In this document: in pieces, positions 8,289-16,060 of the stretch
Layout: each line of letters opens with the position of its first letter
Numbering within the stretch: the first letter of the stretch is position 1
Assembly (NCBI GenBank): GCA_049594615.1
Contig: JBMYJR010000013.1
Coordinates: 1-54,143 of the forward strand
Direction: 5' to 3'
Length of the DNA: 54,143 nucleotides
Origin: CAXPZW01 sp049594615
GTDB taxonomy: Bacteria; Bacteroidota; Bacteroidia; Flavobacteriales_D; Sanyastnellaceae
Position numbers and translations under genes: made by a program
The notes under the pieces: generated by a model
Told to the model about the DNA's origin: nothing
Databases searched by the model: none
What the model saw: the letters and a program-made list of their open reading frames with translations, nothing else

Positions 8289-9853
8289 GGTTGGGTGCGG
8301 GTTTGTGCGATTGCTACAGCTGCGTACACATTGAGTACACCGCCGCTTACGCTTAGTTTTTTAAAGCGGGTTTTCTTTTTGGCCTCACCGGGGATGATCA
8401 CCTTCTGCTTGCCAAGGGGCGTGGCCGACTCCATCAAGATGGCCTTGACGTCTTGGGCCGACAGTTGGGGAAAATAAGCCATGAGTAACGCTGCAGCACC
8501 GGCCACCATGGGCGCTGCCATGGACGTGCCTTGGTTGCGCTCGTATTTGTAGTCGACGACCGTGCTGTATATTTCCTCGCCCGGGGCAAAGATGTCTACG
8601 TTGATTGCGCCGTAGTTGCTGAAGCTGGCCACCAACCCCTTTCCTTTTACTGGGCCGCTGGCGCCCACTTCAATCCAAGTGGGGCATGGGTTGCCGTCGA
8701 TGTCGTCGTTGGGAAAGTTGGCGCTGCGGTCGTTGCTGCGGTTGGAGTTGCCGGCGGCGTGCACCAGCACCACCCCTTTTGAGGCCGCGTAGGCCATGGC
8801 TTTGTCCACCTCGGTTTCGCTGGGCGAGTAGCTCTTGCCAAAGCTCATATTGATGACTTGTGCGCCGTTGTCTACTGCGTAGTAAATGCCATTGGCCACG
8901 TCTTTGTCGTGCTCATCGCCGTCGGGTACGATACGTACGGCCATGATGCGGGCCGAAGGACACATGCCGTCCAAGCCGATGCCATTGTCATTTTCTGCCC
9001 CAATGATGCCGGCTACGTGGGTACCGTGCGTGGCGTCGGGGCCTTCTACTCGGGCACAACCGTAATCGCGTTGGGCGAAGTTGGTGGGGTCGTCGCCGAT
9101 GATGGCGCGGTCGTCAAAATCCAGGTTGTAAGCGTAGTCGACGGCCGAAGAGAAATGGGCGCGTGTGCCCTCCAAGTCGTAGAGGATGCCGCTCTCCATC
9201 ATGTCAATCATAAAGCGGCTCAGGTCCGAGATCATCTCGTCTTCGGTGTCGATGGCTTTGAGGTCAGCCACGGTGTAGTCGTCGCGACCGAAGAACTGCT
9301 CGAGCATCGGCTGGGCAAAGGCGATAATGCCTTCGAGCTGCTGGAACAATTGGTATTCCTGCTGGGCCGCTTCCAAACGACGTACGTACTCTTCGGTCAT
9401 TTGGTCGTAGCGGGCTTTGTCGGCCTGCATTTCGGGAGAGATTTGCACGTCGCTCTTGTTTGCGAAGCGGGCGTGGAGGTCTTTGTAAATGCGCGTGAAC
9501 TCGAGGTTGGCGTAGTGCAAGTCTCCGCCCTCAGAGCCCAAGAAGCTCCACCCGTGGATGTCGTCGATGTAGCCGTTGTTGTCGTCGTCGATGCCGTTGC
9601 CGGGGATTTCATCTGCGTTGGTCCACAGTCGGTTTTGCAAGTCCGGGTGGTCGGGTTCTACGCCGCTGTCCAGCACGGCCACCACCACCTCTTGTGGGGT
9701 TTGGCCGCTGAGTAGCTCTGCCAACGCTCGGTCCACTCCAGTGCCTACAAACGGGCCGTCAGCCGGACAGCGAAACCAATCGTCGGGCACCTCGGACTGA
9801 GCGGTTGTCAGGGAAGCGCATCCAAAAAGCAGGCAGGTCAGGAGCAATCGCAT
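8285..9853 (-). CDS. Secreted subtilisin-like serine protease (S8 family)
   Basis: 522 residues with a signal peptide ending TTAQ. The triad is complete: Asp62 in AVLDSGVEPDHPDL, His279 in HGTHVAG and Ser444 in GTSMAAPMVAG. About 150 mostly helical, charged residues (roughly 95-240) are inserted between Asp and His, as in other Bacteroidota S8 enzymes. No type IX sorting domain is present, so it probably acts in the periplasm or is released. The ATG at 9853 gives a clean signal peptide; the longer frame begins with TTG inside the leader hairpin. It is the first gene of a five-gene overlapping operon and has an unusual leader ending in a terminator hairpin. Confidence 0.93.
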   Translation of the reverse strand: MRLLLTCLLFGCASLTTAQSEVPDDWFRCPADGPFVGTGVDRALAELLSGQTPQEVVVAVLDSGVEPDHPDLQNRLWTNADEIPGNGIDDDNNGYIDDIHGWSFLGSEGGDLHYANLEFTRIYKDLHARFANKSDVQISPEMQADKARYDQMTEEYVRRLEAAQQEYQLFQQLEGIIAFAQPMLEQFFGRDDYTVADLKAIDTEDEMISDLSRFMIDMMESGILYDLEGTRAHFSSAVDYAYNLDFDDRAIIGDDPTNFAQRDYGCARVEGPDATHGTHVAGIIGAENDNGIGLDGMCPSARIMAVRIVPDGDEHDKDVANGIYYAVDNGAQVINMSFGKSYSPSETEVDKAMAYAASKGVVLVHAAGNSNRSNDRSANFPNDDIDGNPCPTWIEVGASGPVKGKGLVASFSNYGAINVDIFAPGEEIYSTVVDYKYERNQGTSMAAPMVAGAAALLMAYFPQLSAQDVKAILMESATPLGKQKVIIPGEAKKKTRFKKLSVSGGVLNVYAAVAIAQTRTQP

Positions 9854-9947
9854 TGCAGGGGTTTGAGACAAAAAAAGTCCCCGGTTTAACCCAGGGACTC
9901 CTCTTAACTAACAACTAAACTTTGTGTATCCAAACGGATACAAAAAG
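9854..9947 (-). promoter_or_regulatory. Structured leader of the S8 protease operon (putative attenuator)
   Basis: In transcript direction it reads: a perfect 7-bp hairpin TGTATCC/GGATACA (9925-9942), a stretch GTTTAGTTGTTAGTTAAGAGG, then a terminator-like hairpin with seven U, ending about 16 bases before the ATG. The same order occurs at 5225-5345. A complete terminator before the first codon suggests that read-through is conditional. Confidence 0.55.
9869..9899 (-). terminator. Terminator-like hairpin inside the S8 leader
   Basis: Stem AGTCCC/GGGACT (6 bp) continues after one mismatch with two more pairs. On the minus strand it is followed by seven U. Confidence 0.65.
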
Positions 9948-9955
9948 CAAAAATA
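9948..9955 (-). promoter_or_regulatory. TAnnTTTG promoter element of the S8 operon
   Basis: Exact match TATTTTTG on the minus strand, giving a leader of roughly 90 bases before the ATG at 9853. Confidence 0.6.
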
Positions 9956-10071
9956 CAGCAAACAATTCGCAAATTGGTTCATAGGAACGTTACGGGTGGC
10001 ATTTAGCACCTGTTGGCGACACCTCTATACAAAGCGCATCTCGCCGTGATAATTTCGCAAAGTGGCGCCGT

Positions 10072-10079
10072 CATATTTG
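10072..10079 (+). promoter_or_regulatory. Promoter element of the response regulator gene
   Basis: CATATTTG, one mismatch to TAnnTTTG, 17 bases before the ATG at 10097. A TTTC lies about 19 bases further upstream. Confidence 0.5.
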
Positions 10080-10096
10080 CGCAAACCCCGGATACC

Positions 10097-10795
10097 ATGA
10101 AGAAAGTCATCATCATCGAAGACGAAAAAGACATCGCAGAATTGGTCAAGCTTCACCTCGAAGACATGGAATGCGACGTGGAAGTTTTCGGCAACGGCAA
10201 GCAAGGGTACGCGCATGCCCTCTCCTCGCCTTTTGACCTTATGGTACTTGACATCAACCTGCCCGAAATGAACGGCATTGACATCTGCCGCTCCCTGCGT
10301 GCAGAAAAAGTCAAGAGCCCGATTTTGATGCTTACCGCCCGTTCTGAGGAGATCGACAAAGTCCTTGGACTTGAAACCGGGGCCGACGACTACCTCACCA
10401 AGCCGTTCAGCGTGCACGAGTTCAAGGCGCGCGCCAAAGCCATCTTCCGCCGCGTAGAAATGGACTCGGATCAAGGTGCCGATGAGTCACAAATCATCAC
10501 CTACAAAGGCCTTTCGATCGACAAACCCAAGCGCAAAGTGGTGCTCGACGGCAACCGCGTAGAACTCACCCCAAAAGAATTTGATTTGCTGTACCTATTG
10601 GCCTCCAACCCAGGCGTGACCTATGACCGTAAGGACCTGCTGAACCTGGTGTGGAGCTACGATTTTGAAGGGTATGAGCACACGGTCAACTCGCACATCA
10701 ACCGCCTGCGCGCCAAGATTGAAGCCAATCCCGCAAAGCCCGATTACGTGCTGACCACTTGGGGTGTAGGCTACCGCTTCAACGACGCCGAGTAA
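10097..10795 (+). CDS. OmpR-family response regulator without adjacent kinase
   Basis: 232 residues. The receiver domain carries the acidic pair in IIEDE, the phospho-acceptor Asp near 52 (MVLDINLPEMNG), Thr near 79 (LTARS) and Lys near 101 (LTKPF). The C-terminal winged helix (about 135-230) has the ELTPKEFDLL and GYRF motifs of the OmpR/PhoB type. It binds DNA as a phosphorylation-controlled dimer. No histidine kinase is encoded nearby, so the partner lies elsewhere. The start MKKVIIIEDE matches the family; the longer ORF begins with TTG. Confidence 0.95.
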   Translation: MKKVIIIEDEKDIAELVKLHLEDMECDVEVFGNGKQGYAHALSSPFDLMVLDINLPEMNGIDICRSLRAEKVKSPILMLTARSEEIDKVLGLETGADDYLTKPFSVHEFKARAKAIFRRVEMDSDQGADESQIITYKGLSIDKPKRKVVLDGNRVELTPKEFDLLYLLASNPGVTYDRKDLLNLVWSYDFEGYEHTVNSHINRLRAKIEANPAKPDYVLTTWGVGYRFNDAE

Positions 10796-10798
10796 GGG

Positions 10799-11572
10799 TT
10801 ATTCTTGAGATTTGGCACGTTCCCAATACACGTCCATTTCCGCGAGGGTCATCTCCCCCATTTGTTTGCCATCCTTGGCCGATTCGGTTTCCAAGAACTG
10901 GAAACGGCGGATGAACTTGCGGTTGGTTTTCTCTAACGCGTCCTCGGCATTGATGTCCAAGAAGCGGCCGTAGTTGATCAGGGCAAAGAGCACGTCTCCG
11001 AACTCCTCTTCGGTTTTGGCCGAGCCCTTTTGGGCTTCTGCTTCAAACTCACGCAGTTCCTCTTGGACCTTGTCCCACACCTGGTGGTCGTGCTCCCAAT
11101 CAAAGCCAACCCCACGCGCCTTGTCTTGAATGCGCTGGGCTTTGACCAGCGAGGGCAAGGATTTAGGCACCCCTTCGAGCACCGACTTCTTGCCTTCTTT
11201 GAGCTTGAGTTTTTCCCAGTTGGCCTTGACGGTTTCTTCGTCGGCGGCTTCTACGTCGCCGTAGATGTGGGGGTGGCGCGAGATGAGTTTTTCGCAGATG
11301 AAATTCAGGCTGTCGGCAATGTCAAAGTCCTGGGTCTCCGATCCGATTTTGGCGTAGAACACCATGTGGAGCAGGATGTCTCCGATTTCTTTCTTGACTT
11401 CGTCGATGTCCCCGTCGAGGATGGCGTCCCCGAGTTCGTAGGTTTCTTCAATGGTCAGGTGACGGAGTGACTCCATGGTCTGCTTCATGTCCCAGGGGCA
11501 TTTGGCCCGCAAGTCGTCCATGATGTCCAGGAGGCGGCCAAAGGCAGCCAGTTTTTCTTCGCGCGTGTGCAT
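10799..11572 (-). CDS. mazG: Nucleoside triphosphate pyrophosphohydrolase MazG
   Basis: 257 residues, the usual length of two-domain MazG. It hydrolyses NTPs and dNTPs to monophosphate and pyrophosphate, and in other bacteria affects ppGpp and removes aberrant nucleotides. Motifs: CPWDMKQT and EETYELGDAI near the N-terminus (EExxE), KKEIGDILLHMVFYA (ExxD), the linker LPSLVKAQRIQDKA, and the second helical domain with EEFGDVLFALINYGR. The ATG at 11572 follows a TACCTTCG element by only 6 bases. It is convergent with the response regulator, three bases apart. Confidence 0.95.
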   Translation of the reverse strand: MHTREEKLAAFGRLLDIMDDLRAKCPWDMKQTMESLRHLTIEETYELGDAILDGDIDEVKKEIGDILLHMVFYAKIGSETQDFDIADSLNFICEKLISRHPHIYGDVEAADEETVKANWEKLKLKEGKKSVLEGVPKSLPSLVKAQRIQDKARGVGFDWEHDHQVWDKVQEELREFEAEAQKGSAKTEEEFGDVLFALINYGRFLDINAEDALEKTNRKFIRRFQFLETESAKDGKQMGEMTLAEMDVYWERAKSQE

Positions 11573-11578
11573 AGTGTG

Positions 11579-11586
11579 CGAAGGTA
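11579..11586 (-). promoter_or_regulatory. Start-proximal promoter element of mazG
   Basis: TACCTTCG on the minus strand, one mismatch to TAnnTTTG, 6 bases before the ATG. Predicts a leaderless or nearly leaderless mRNA. Confidence 0.5.
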
Positions 11587-11619
11587 CGCACCCCACCGCG
11601 GCCCGAGCGGTCGAAACGG

Positions 11620-11627
11620 TATTTTTG
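11620..11627 (+). promoter_or_regulatory. Start-proximal promoter element of the PagL-like gene
   Basis: Exact match TATTTTTG, 4 bases before the ATG at 11632. Back to back with the mazG element within 60 bases. Confidence 0.6.
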
Positions 11628-11631
11628 AGCC

Positions 11632-12750
11632 ATGCCGCTGCGTAAGCATATCGCCACCCTTCTTGCGTTGTTGTGCACTGCCCTCTCGTTTGGACAATCA
11701 CAGGCGGTTTGGAGTGGAGCGGTGCACCGCGGGTTTTTGATTCCCCACCGCAGCAATGTGCTGCATTTGGTGCAAGGGCACACCCTGGGTGCAGAACTCA
11801 ACGTGGAATGGCTGGCCAAAGAAAAAGCGGCTTGGAGCCTCGCCTACAGCGACCCCACAGTGGGCGTCGACGCCTACTTCACCTCCACCGGTAACCGCGA
11901 GCAACTCGGCCACCAGTTCGCCGTGCACGGTTTTGCCCGTTTGCCCTTGGGCGATACCTACGTGACACAAACCCTCAAACTGGGAGTGGGCCTCGGCTAT
12001 GCCACCCGAACTTGGGACCTGCAAGAAAACTTGCGCGCCCCCATGGTGGGCAGCCACCTCAATGCGGCGTTGGTGCTGCAGTACAATGCCTGCGTTCACA
12101 TCCGCGGTTGGGCGCTACAAACCGGCGTAAGGCTGGAGCACTTTTCCAACGGCGCGTTTCAATTGCCTAATCTGGGTACCAACATTGCCAGTGTATCGTT
12201 GGGATTTGGGCCGCGCATACCCGTGCATATGCGCCCTATGTTCACGGTCACCGACCTGCCCTACGACCTGACCGACCGTTTTGAAACACGGCGGTACGGC
12301 CAATGGACCGCATCGCTATCGGCCGGCATCAAAGAAGTGGGTGATCCCCTTGGACCCAAGTACGGCGTGTTCATCCTGTCCACCATGTACCAGCGCCGTT
12401 GGTCCTATAAGTCGAGTTGGGCCGCAGGCGCCGATGTGTTCTACAACCGCAGTATGCCCGCCGCCTTGAACGACCCCGAGGCAGGCATAGGCAAACAACT
12501 GCTACTGGGCCTGTACGGCGCTTACCTGCTGCACTTCAACGCCTTTGAATTGCAACTGGGTATGGGTGCGTATATGGTGGATCCGTACAAGGGCTACGGC
12601 ACCTTCTACCACCGCTTTGGACTGAAGTACTGGGCCACCGAACGCCTTTTTGCCCAATTCATGCTCAAAACCCACTTTGCCCGTGCCGACCACGGAGAGC
12701 TGGGCATGGGGATGTTGATTGGAAACCGCCAAAATCTGAAACAGCGATGA
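11632..12750 (+). CDS. Acyloxyacyl hydrolase, PagL-like lipid A deacylase
   Basis: 372 residues with a signal peptide (LLALLCTALSFGQ). The motif EHFSNGAFQLPNLGTN (about residues 163-178) matches the catalytic His-Ser-(Asn) signature of PagL/acyloxyacyl hydrolases, beta-barrel outer membrane enzymes that remove an acyl chain from lipid A. The frame is longer than classical PagL (about 150 residues in mature form), with a second barrel-like part after residue 200 of unknown role. It is the first of two genes: the GIN lipoprotein start overlaps its stop by 4 bases. Confidence 0.82.
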   Translation: MPLRKHIATLLALLCTALSFGQSQAVWSGAVHRGFLIPHRSNVLHLVQGHTLGAELNVEWLAKEKAAWSLAYSDPTVGVDAYFTSTGNREQLGHQFAVHGFARLPLGDTYVTQTLKLGVGLGYATRTWDLQENLRAPMVGSHLNAALVLQYNACVHIRGWALQTGVRLEHFSNGAFQLPNLGTNIASVSLGFGPRIPVHMRPMFTVTDLPYDLTDRFETRRYGQWTASLSAGIKEVGDPLGPKYGVFILSTMYQRRWSYKSSWAAGADVFYNRSMPAALNDPEAGIGKQLLLGLYGAYLLHFNAFELQLGMGAYMVDPYKGYGTFYHRFGLKYWATERLFAQFMLKTHFARADHGELGMGMLIGNRQNLKQR

Positions 12751-13493
12751 AAGAATGGCTGTGTTTTCTAGTGGCCCTGTGTCTCCTGTGGAGCTGCAAC
12801 AAACCCAATGCCCCGGACTGCTTCCAAAAAGCAGGTGACCCAGCGGTAGAGTCGCGCACATTGCGCGCACCGGTTACGCGCATTGAACTCACCGAGCACA
12901 TCCACCTGCAACTTTCCAATCCGGACGGTCAGGAGCCTCACGTGATCGTCGAAGCACCGGAAAACCTCCTTCCCGAAATCATCACAGCACTGGACGACCA
13001 AGGCGTGCTCACCCTGCGCAACGACAACACCTGCAACTTCATGCGCCGGTACGACCATCTGATCCGGGTCACCTACGTAGGACCATTGGAGCACGTGGTC
13101 AACCGCGGCACCGGAGACCTCACCTCCACCGAAGCGCTGACCACTTCTGTGTTCGAATTGGAAAACCGCGATGCCAGCGGGGTGATTCACTTGGACTTTG
13201 CCGGCGCCGAATCGGTGATTGTGAAGGACCACACCGGCGTGGGAGAGGTGACCCTGACCGGGACCACCGATGTGCTAGAACTCTTCAACCAAGGCTGGGG
13301 ACCACTGGATGCGTCCGGACTTGTGGCCACCACCGCCCTGACCAACAACAACAGCATTAATGTACTGCGCGTGCGTGCCACCGACTACGTCTACACCGAA
13401 ATCAACGGCCCTGGCAACACCGAAGTGTTCGGCAACCCGGGGTTTATTGACGTACTCGACCTCGGCGACGGAGAGGTGATTGAGGTGAATTGA
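12747..13493 (+). CDS. GIN-domain (DUF2807) lipoprotein
   Basis: 248 residues. Lipobox LLWSC (Cys 17), then a beta-rich region with alternating hydrophobic residues and a late segment FELENRDASGVIHLDFAGAESV, as in the putative auto-transporter adhesin head GIN domain. No enzymatic motif. The ATGA overlap with the deacylase gene suggests coupled translation and a shared envelope role. Confidence 0.78.
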   Translation: MKEWLCFLVALCLLWSCNKPNAPDCFQKAGDPAVESRTLRAPVTRIELTEHIHLQLSNPDGQEPHVIVEAPENLLPEIITALDDQGVLTLRNDNTCNFMRRYDHLIRVTYVGPLEHVVNRGTGDLTSTEALTTSVFELENRDASGVIHLDFAGAESVIVKDHTGVGEVTLTGTTDVLELFNQGWGPLDASGLVATTALTNNNSINVLRVRATDYVYTEINGPGNTEVFGNPGFIDVLDLGDGEVIEVN

Positions 13494-13548
13494 CACGGTT
13501 GGGGGCCAAAATGCCATAGAAATGAGATGCCAACCCGCATTTGGGTTT

Positions 13549-13556
13549 TAATTTTG
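13549..13556 (+). promoter_or_regulatory. Start-proximal promoter element
   Basis: Exact match TAATTTTG, 4 bases before the ATG at 13561. Confidence 0.58.
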
Positions 13557-13560
13557 GACC

Positions 13561-13776
13561 ATGCAAACAGCACTTCTAGCCATACTGCTCCTGGCGTTGG
13601 CCTTTGCCGGTATCGCCATCAAGATCCTCGTGAAGAAAGACGGCGAATTTGCCGGGACTTGTGCTTCCAACAATCCGCTGCTCCAAGAAGAAGGCGGAAC
13701 GTGCGGCGTGTGCGGCGCTCGTCCAGAAGAGCAATGCCGCAAAGATGCGCTGGACGAGTTGGCCCGCCGGTCTTAG
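13561..13776 (+). CDS. Small membrane protein with cysteine cluster
   Basis: 71 residues. An N-terminal span (LLAILLLALAFAGIAIKIL) is followed by KKDGEFAGTCASNN and then CGVCGARPEEQC. Four Cys in the pattern C-x(15-16)-CxxC-x(7)-C could bind a metal or an Fe-S cluster. The same core, with the spelling FAGTCASN, recurs in Bacteroidota proteins usually labelled membrane or secreted protein. The arrangement (one span plus a Cys motif) recalls NqrM, which delivers iron to the Na+-translocating NADH dehydrogenase, but I see no direct sequence proof. Confidence 0.78.
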   Translation: MQTALLAILLLALAFAGIAIKILVKKDGEFAGTCASNNPLLQEEGGTCGVCGARPEEQCRKDALDELARRS

Positions 13777-14030
13777 TCGGTCAACAGCTTTAACTACGAG
13801 TCCAATCATCCTGTGGGCCTTGGCTACTTCGTTTTGCCCGAGCAGGGAATGGTATCCTCCGGTTTGAAGCTCACCGCGCGGTGCCGTTTGTTTTTGCGAC
13901 AGCATCGGTTGCATTCGTTGATCGCAATGCATAATAGCCACGAGGAGATGTGAAACCCATGAGCGGTGGAAAAGGAGGCTCGGCCCGCGGATTTTCTTTC
14001 GGGGTATGGACAGACTGTGGAGAAGCCGCC

Positions 14031-14038
14031 TACCTTCG
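14031..14038 (+). promoter_or_regulatory. Start-proximal promoter element of the phosphoesterase gene
   Basis: TACCTTCG, one mismatch to TAnnTTTG, 5 bases before the GTG at 14044. Confidence 0.5.
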
Positions 14039-14043
14039 CCGCT

Positions 14044-14559
14044 GTGAACATCGGCCTGATCTCGGACACCCACAGCTACATCGACGACCGCATTTTGGAG
14101 CTCTTCCAGGACTGCGACGAAATCTGGCATGCTGGGGACATTGGCGATTTGGCCGTGACCGACGCGCTGCGCACCGTGGCACCAGTACGCGGGGTGTACG
14201 GCAACATCGACGACCACAAAATCCGAAGCGAATTCCCGTTGCATGAGCGCTTTTCGGTGCAGGGCCTGCGCGTGTGGATGACCCACATCGGCGGGCGACC
14301 CGGCAAATACGATCACCGCATCCGTGAGCAGCTGTTTGCCTACAAGCCCGACCTGTTTATCTGCGGGCACTCACACATCTGCAAAGTGCAACACGACCCC
14401 AAGATCCAAGGGCTTTACATGAATCCCGGCGCAGCGGGCGTCAAAGGCTTCCACAAGGTGCGTACGCTCCTGCGGTTTCAAATCAACGGGGGCAAGCCCG
14501 ACAAATTGGAAGTGGTGGAATTGGGCCTGCGCGTCGGTCACCAACCGGCCTCGCTGTAG
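14044..14559 (+). CDS. YfcE/MJ0936-family metallophosphoesterase
   Basis: 171 residues, normal for the family. Metal-binding motifs are complete: DTHSYID near 8, HAGDIGD, GNIDD, THIGG and GHSH. Family members hydrolyse phosphodiesters with a two-metal centre; the natural substrate is unknown. GTG at 14044 gives VNIGLISDTH, which aligns with the family start and follows a promoter element by 5 bases. The longer ORF from 13966 crosses that element. Its end overlaps the convergent lipoprotein gene by 22 bases. The 250 bases upstream (13777-14030) hold nothing I recognise. Confidence 0.92.
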   Translation: MNIGLISDTHSYIDDRILELFQDCDEIWHAGDIGDLAVTDALRTVAPVRGVYGNIDDHKIRSEFPLHERFSVQGLRVWMTHIGGRPGKYDHRIREQLFAYKPDLFICGHSHICKVQHDPKIQGLYMNPGAAGVKGFHKVRTLLRFQINGGKPDKLEVVELGLRVGHQPASL

Positions 14560-15404
14560 GCGGCATCAAACAGGGCTTTCAGAGCATTGAACCGCTCCAT
14601 CATCTCGCGCATCTCTACGATCTCTTCCTCGGTCTTTTCAATGTCGTGGCGACGTACAAGGTAAGGCCCCATGTAATAGTATTCGTCCGGACGGCTGCGG
14701 TCAAAGCGGCCGTGTTGGTTCTCCACCAGAAGCAATTGACTCTGGAATTGCTTGTGGAGCTTTTCCATTTGGCTGAGCGGCTTGTACACCCGCTGGTAGC
14801 TCGGATCTGACACCTCGGCATCGGCGGCGCGCATGCGCATCCGGCCCTTCCCGATGGTGCGCCCTTGAACGACTAAACTGTCCTGCCAGCGTTCCATGCG
14901 GCGCAACAAGCTGTCGGCATATTGGGCGTGGGTCACGCGCCGGATGCCGTGGACGCTGCAAATGCTGTCGTACCGGGATTGCCAGTGGGCGTAGTTGGCC
15001 TTGAGTCCGGCCAGGCTGTCCAGCGCATAGGCGTAGTCGTCTGCCTCGGAAGCCACGGCGTGTTTGCGCCTTTTTTGGTCTTGGGAGGGATAGGCCTCGA
15101 GCAAGGCTTCACGCTTGGCGTAGTAGGCGCCGCGGTTGCCTAGGATGGCGTTGTTCAGCGCGGTCAGGGTATCCATCATCCCAAAGAGTTCAGGATACGG
15201 AGCCTTGTCTTGCTCGCGGCATTCCCACTTGAGCCCGCTGTTGAAGTCCTTGCGGTTGAGGTAGTCGCCGATAGTGGCGTTCTCCCCTTCCATCAAGGAA
15301 TAGTGGTGCGCATCACTGAGTACACGGAATTGATCCGCAGGCAGCACCGAGGTGCACGACGCAGCCAAGGTGCCCACAATGGCCATCCACACCCCTGTTT
15401 TCAT
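14538..15404 (-). CDS. Lipoprotein of unknown function
   Basis: 288 residues. MKTGVWMAIVGTLAASC forms a lipoprotein signal (Cys 17). The rest is rich in charged helices with many Arg, Glu, Gln and Tyr, and a C-terminal coiled-coil-like segment (IEKTEEEIVEMREMMERF). No domain recognised. The ATG overlaps the stop of the DUF4293 gene by 4 bases. The much longer ORF upstream of this ATG is a shadow of that gene. Confidence 0.78.
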   Translation of the reverse strand: MKTGVWMAIVGTLAASCTSVLPADQFRVLSDAHHYSLMEGENATIGDYLNRKDFNSGLKWECREQDKAPYPELFGMMDTLTALNNAILGNRGAYYAKREALLEAYPSQDQKRRKHAVASEADDYAYALDSLAGLKANYAHWQSRYDSICSVHGIRRVTHAQYADSLLRRMERWQDSLVVQGRTIGKGRMRMRAADAEVSDPSYQRVYKPLSQMEKLHKQFQSQLLLVENQHGRFDRSRPDEYYYMGPYLVRRHDIEKTEEEIVEMREMMERFNALKALFDAAYSEAGW

Positions 15405-15859
15405 CGGATGCGATCCAAGGATTTGACCAAGCGCTCGTCTTTGCGAATGAAGATCCCTGCCAATACCGCCAGCAGCAATCCCACCACAGGCAGGTAGAAC
15501 CCAAGGGCACGTGTGGCGCCTTCGGCAGCATCCAGCGCGTAGGTGGTCGTCATGGTGTAGACGCATATCGCAATCCCCACCAACAGCAAGTACAAAACGT
15601 TGATCAGGCCGAGTTGACGTTTGCGGTTTTTGAACTGAAGCACCACAAATACCACAAAGGGAAGGGTAATGGCCATCAATCCAAGGCAAACGGCGGCCCA
15701 AGTCTGGTAGGCAGACACGCCTTTGTTAAGTCCGTTGAGCACTGAATGGGAAAAGATGCCTCCATCGGCCAACGGCTCATGGGCAAAGGGAATCGCGAGC
15801 AGCAGTCCTACAACCAGAGCCACTCCGGCGAGAAACAGCGTTTGAATGCGTTGAATCAT
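15401..15859 (-). CDS. DUF4293-family membrane protein
   Basis: 152 residues starting MIQRIQTLFL, with four hydrophobic segments (about 5-25, 48-70, 78-98, 112-138). MIQRIQTLxL and the loop QFKNRKRQ are typical of this Bacteroidota family of unknown function. An exact TATATTTG lies 4 bases before the ATG. It is divergent from rho, about 200 bases away; this pairing is common in the phylum. Confidence 0.9.
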   Translation of the reverse strand: MIQRIQTLFLAGVALVVGLLLAIPFAHEPLADGGIFSHSVLNGLNKGVSAYQTWAAVCLGLMAITLPFVVFVVLQFKNRKRQLGLINVLYLLLVGIAICVYTMTTTYALDAAEGATRALGFYLPVVGLLLAVLAGIFIRKDERLVKSLDRIR

Positions 15860-15863
15860 GGTG

Positions 15864-15871
15864 CAAATATA
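15864..15871 (-). promoter_or_regulatory. Start-proximal promoter element of the DUF4293 gene
   Basis: Exact match TATATTTG on the minus strand, 4 bases before the ATG at 15859. Confidence 0.62.
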
Positions 15872-15941
15872 CCTGCTGAGGCCGCGCGCTGTGCGTCTTT
15901 GCAATCCGAGAATTGTTGACAATTCCGCGCATGGTTGTGCG

Positions 15942-15971
15942 TTGTCATTTGCAAAATTCTGGGTATACTTG
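15942..15971 (+). promoter_or_regulatory. Promoter of rho
   Basis: TTG (15942-15944), 19 bases, then TATACTTG (15964-15971): both elements of the Bacteroidota promoter with suitable spacing. It implies a 5' leader of about 80 bases, long enough for the autoregulation by Rho known in other bacteria. Confidence 0.55.
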
Positions 15972-16060
15972 CTGCACGATTGAAGGCATTCCGCTTTCGA
16001 TCTCTGTTTTCCGCCTCTAGGAAAACGGCTTTTATCCTGAATCCCCATCCAACCGTTCGT

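Noticed and set aside
8858..9715. 285-codon plus-strand frame inside the S8 protease gene
   Set aside because: Antisense shadow of a gene with a complete catalytic triad; rich in Val/Gly as expected for the mirror frame.
13576..14370. 264-codon minus-strand frame across the phosphoesterase
   Set aside because: It overlaps two well supported genes in antisense and shows no family resemblance. The part in 13777-13960 alone (GGYHSLLGQNEVAKAHRM) looks protein-like but has no independent support.
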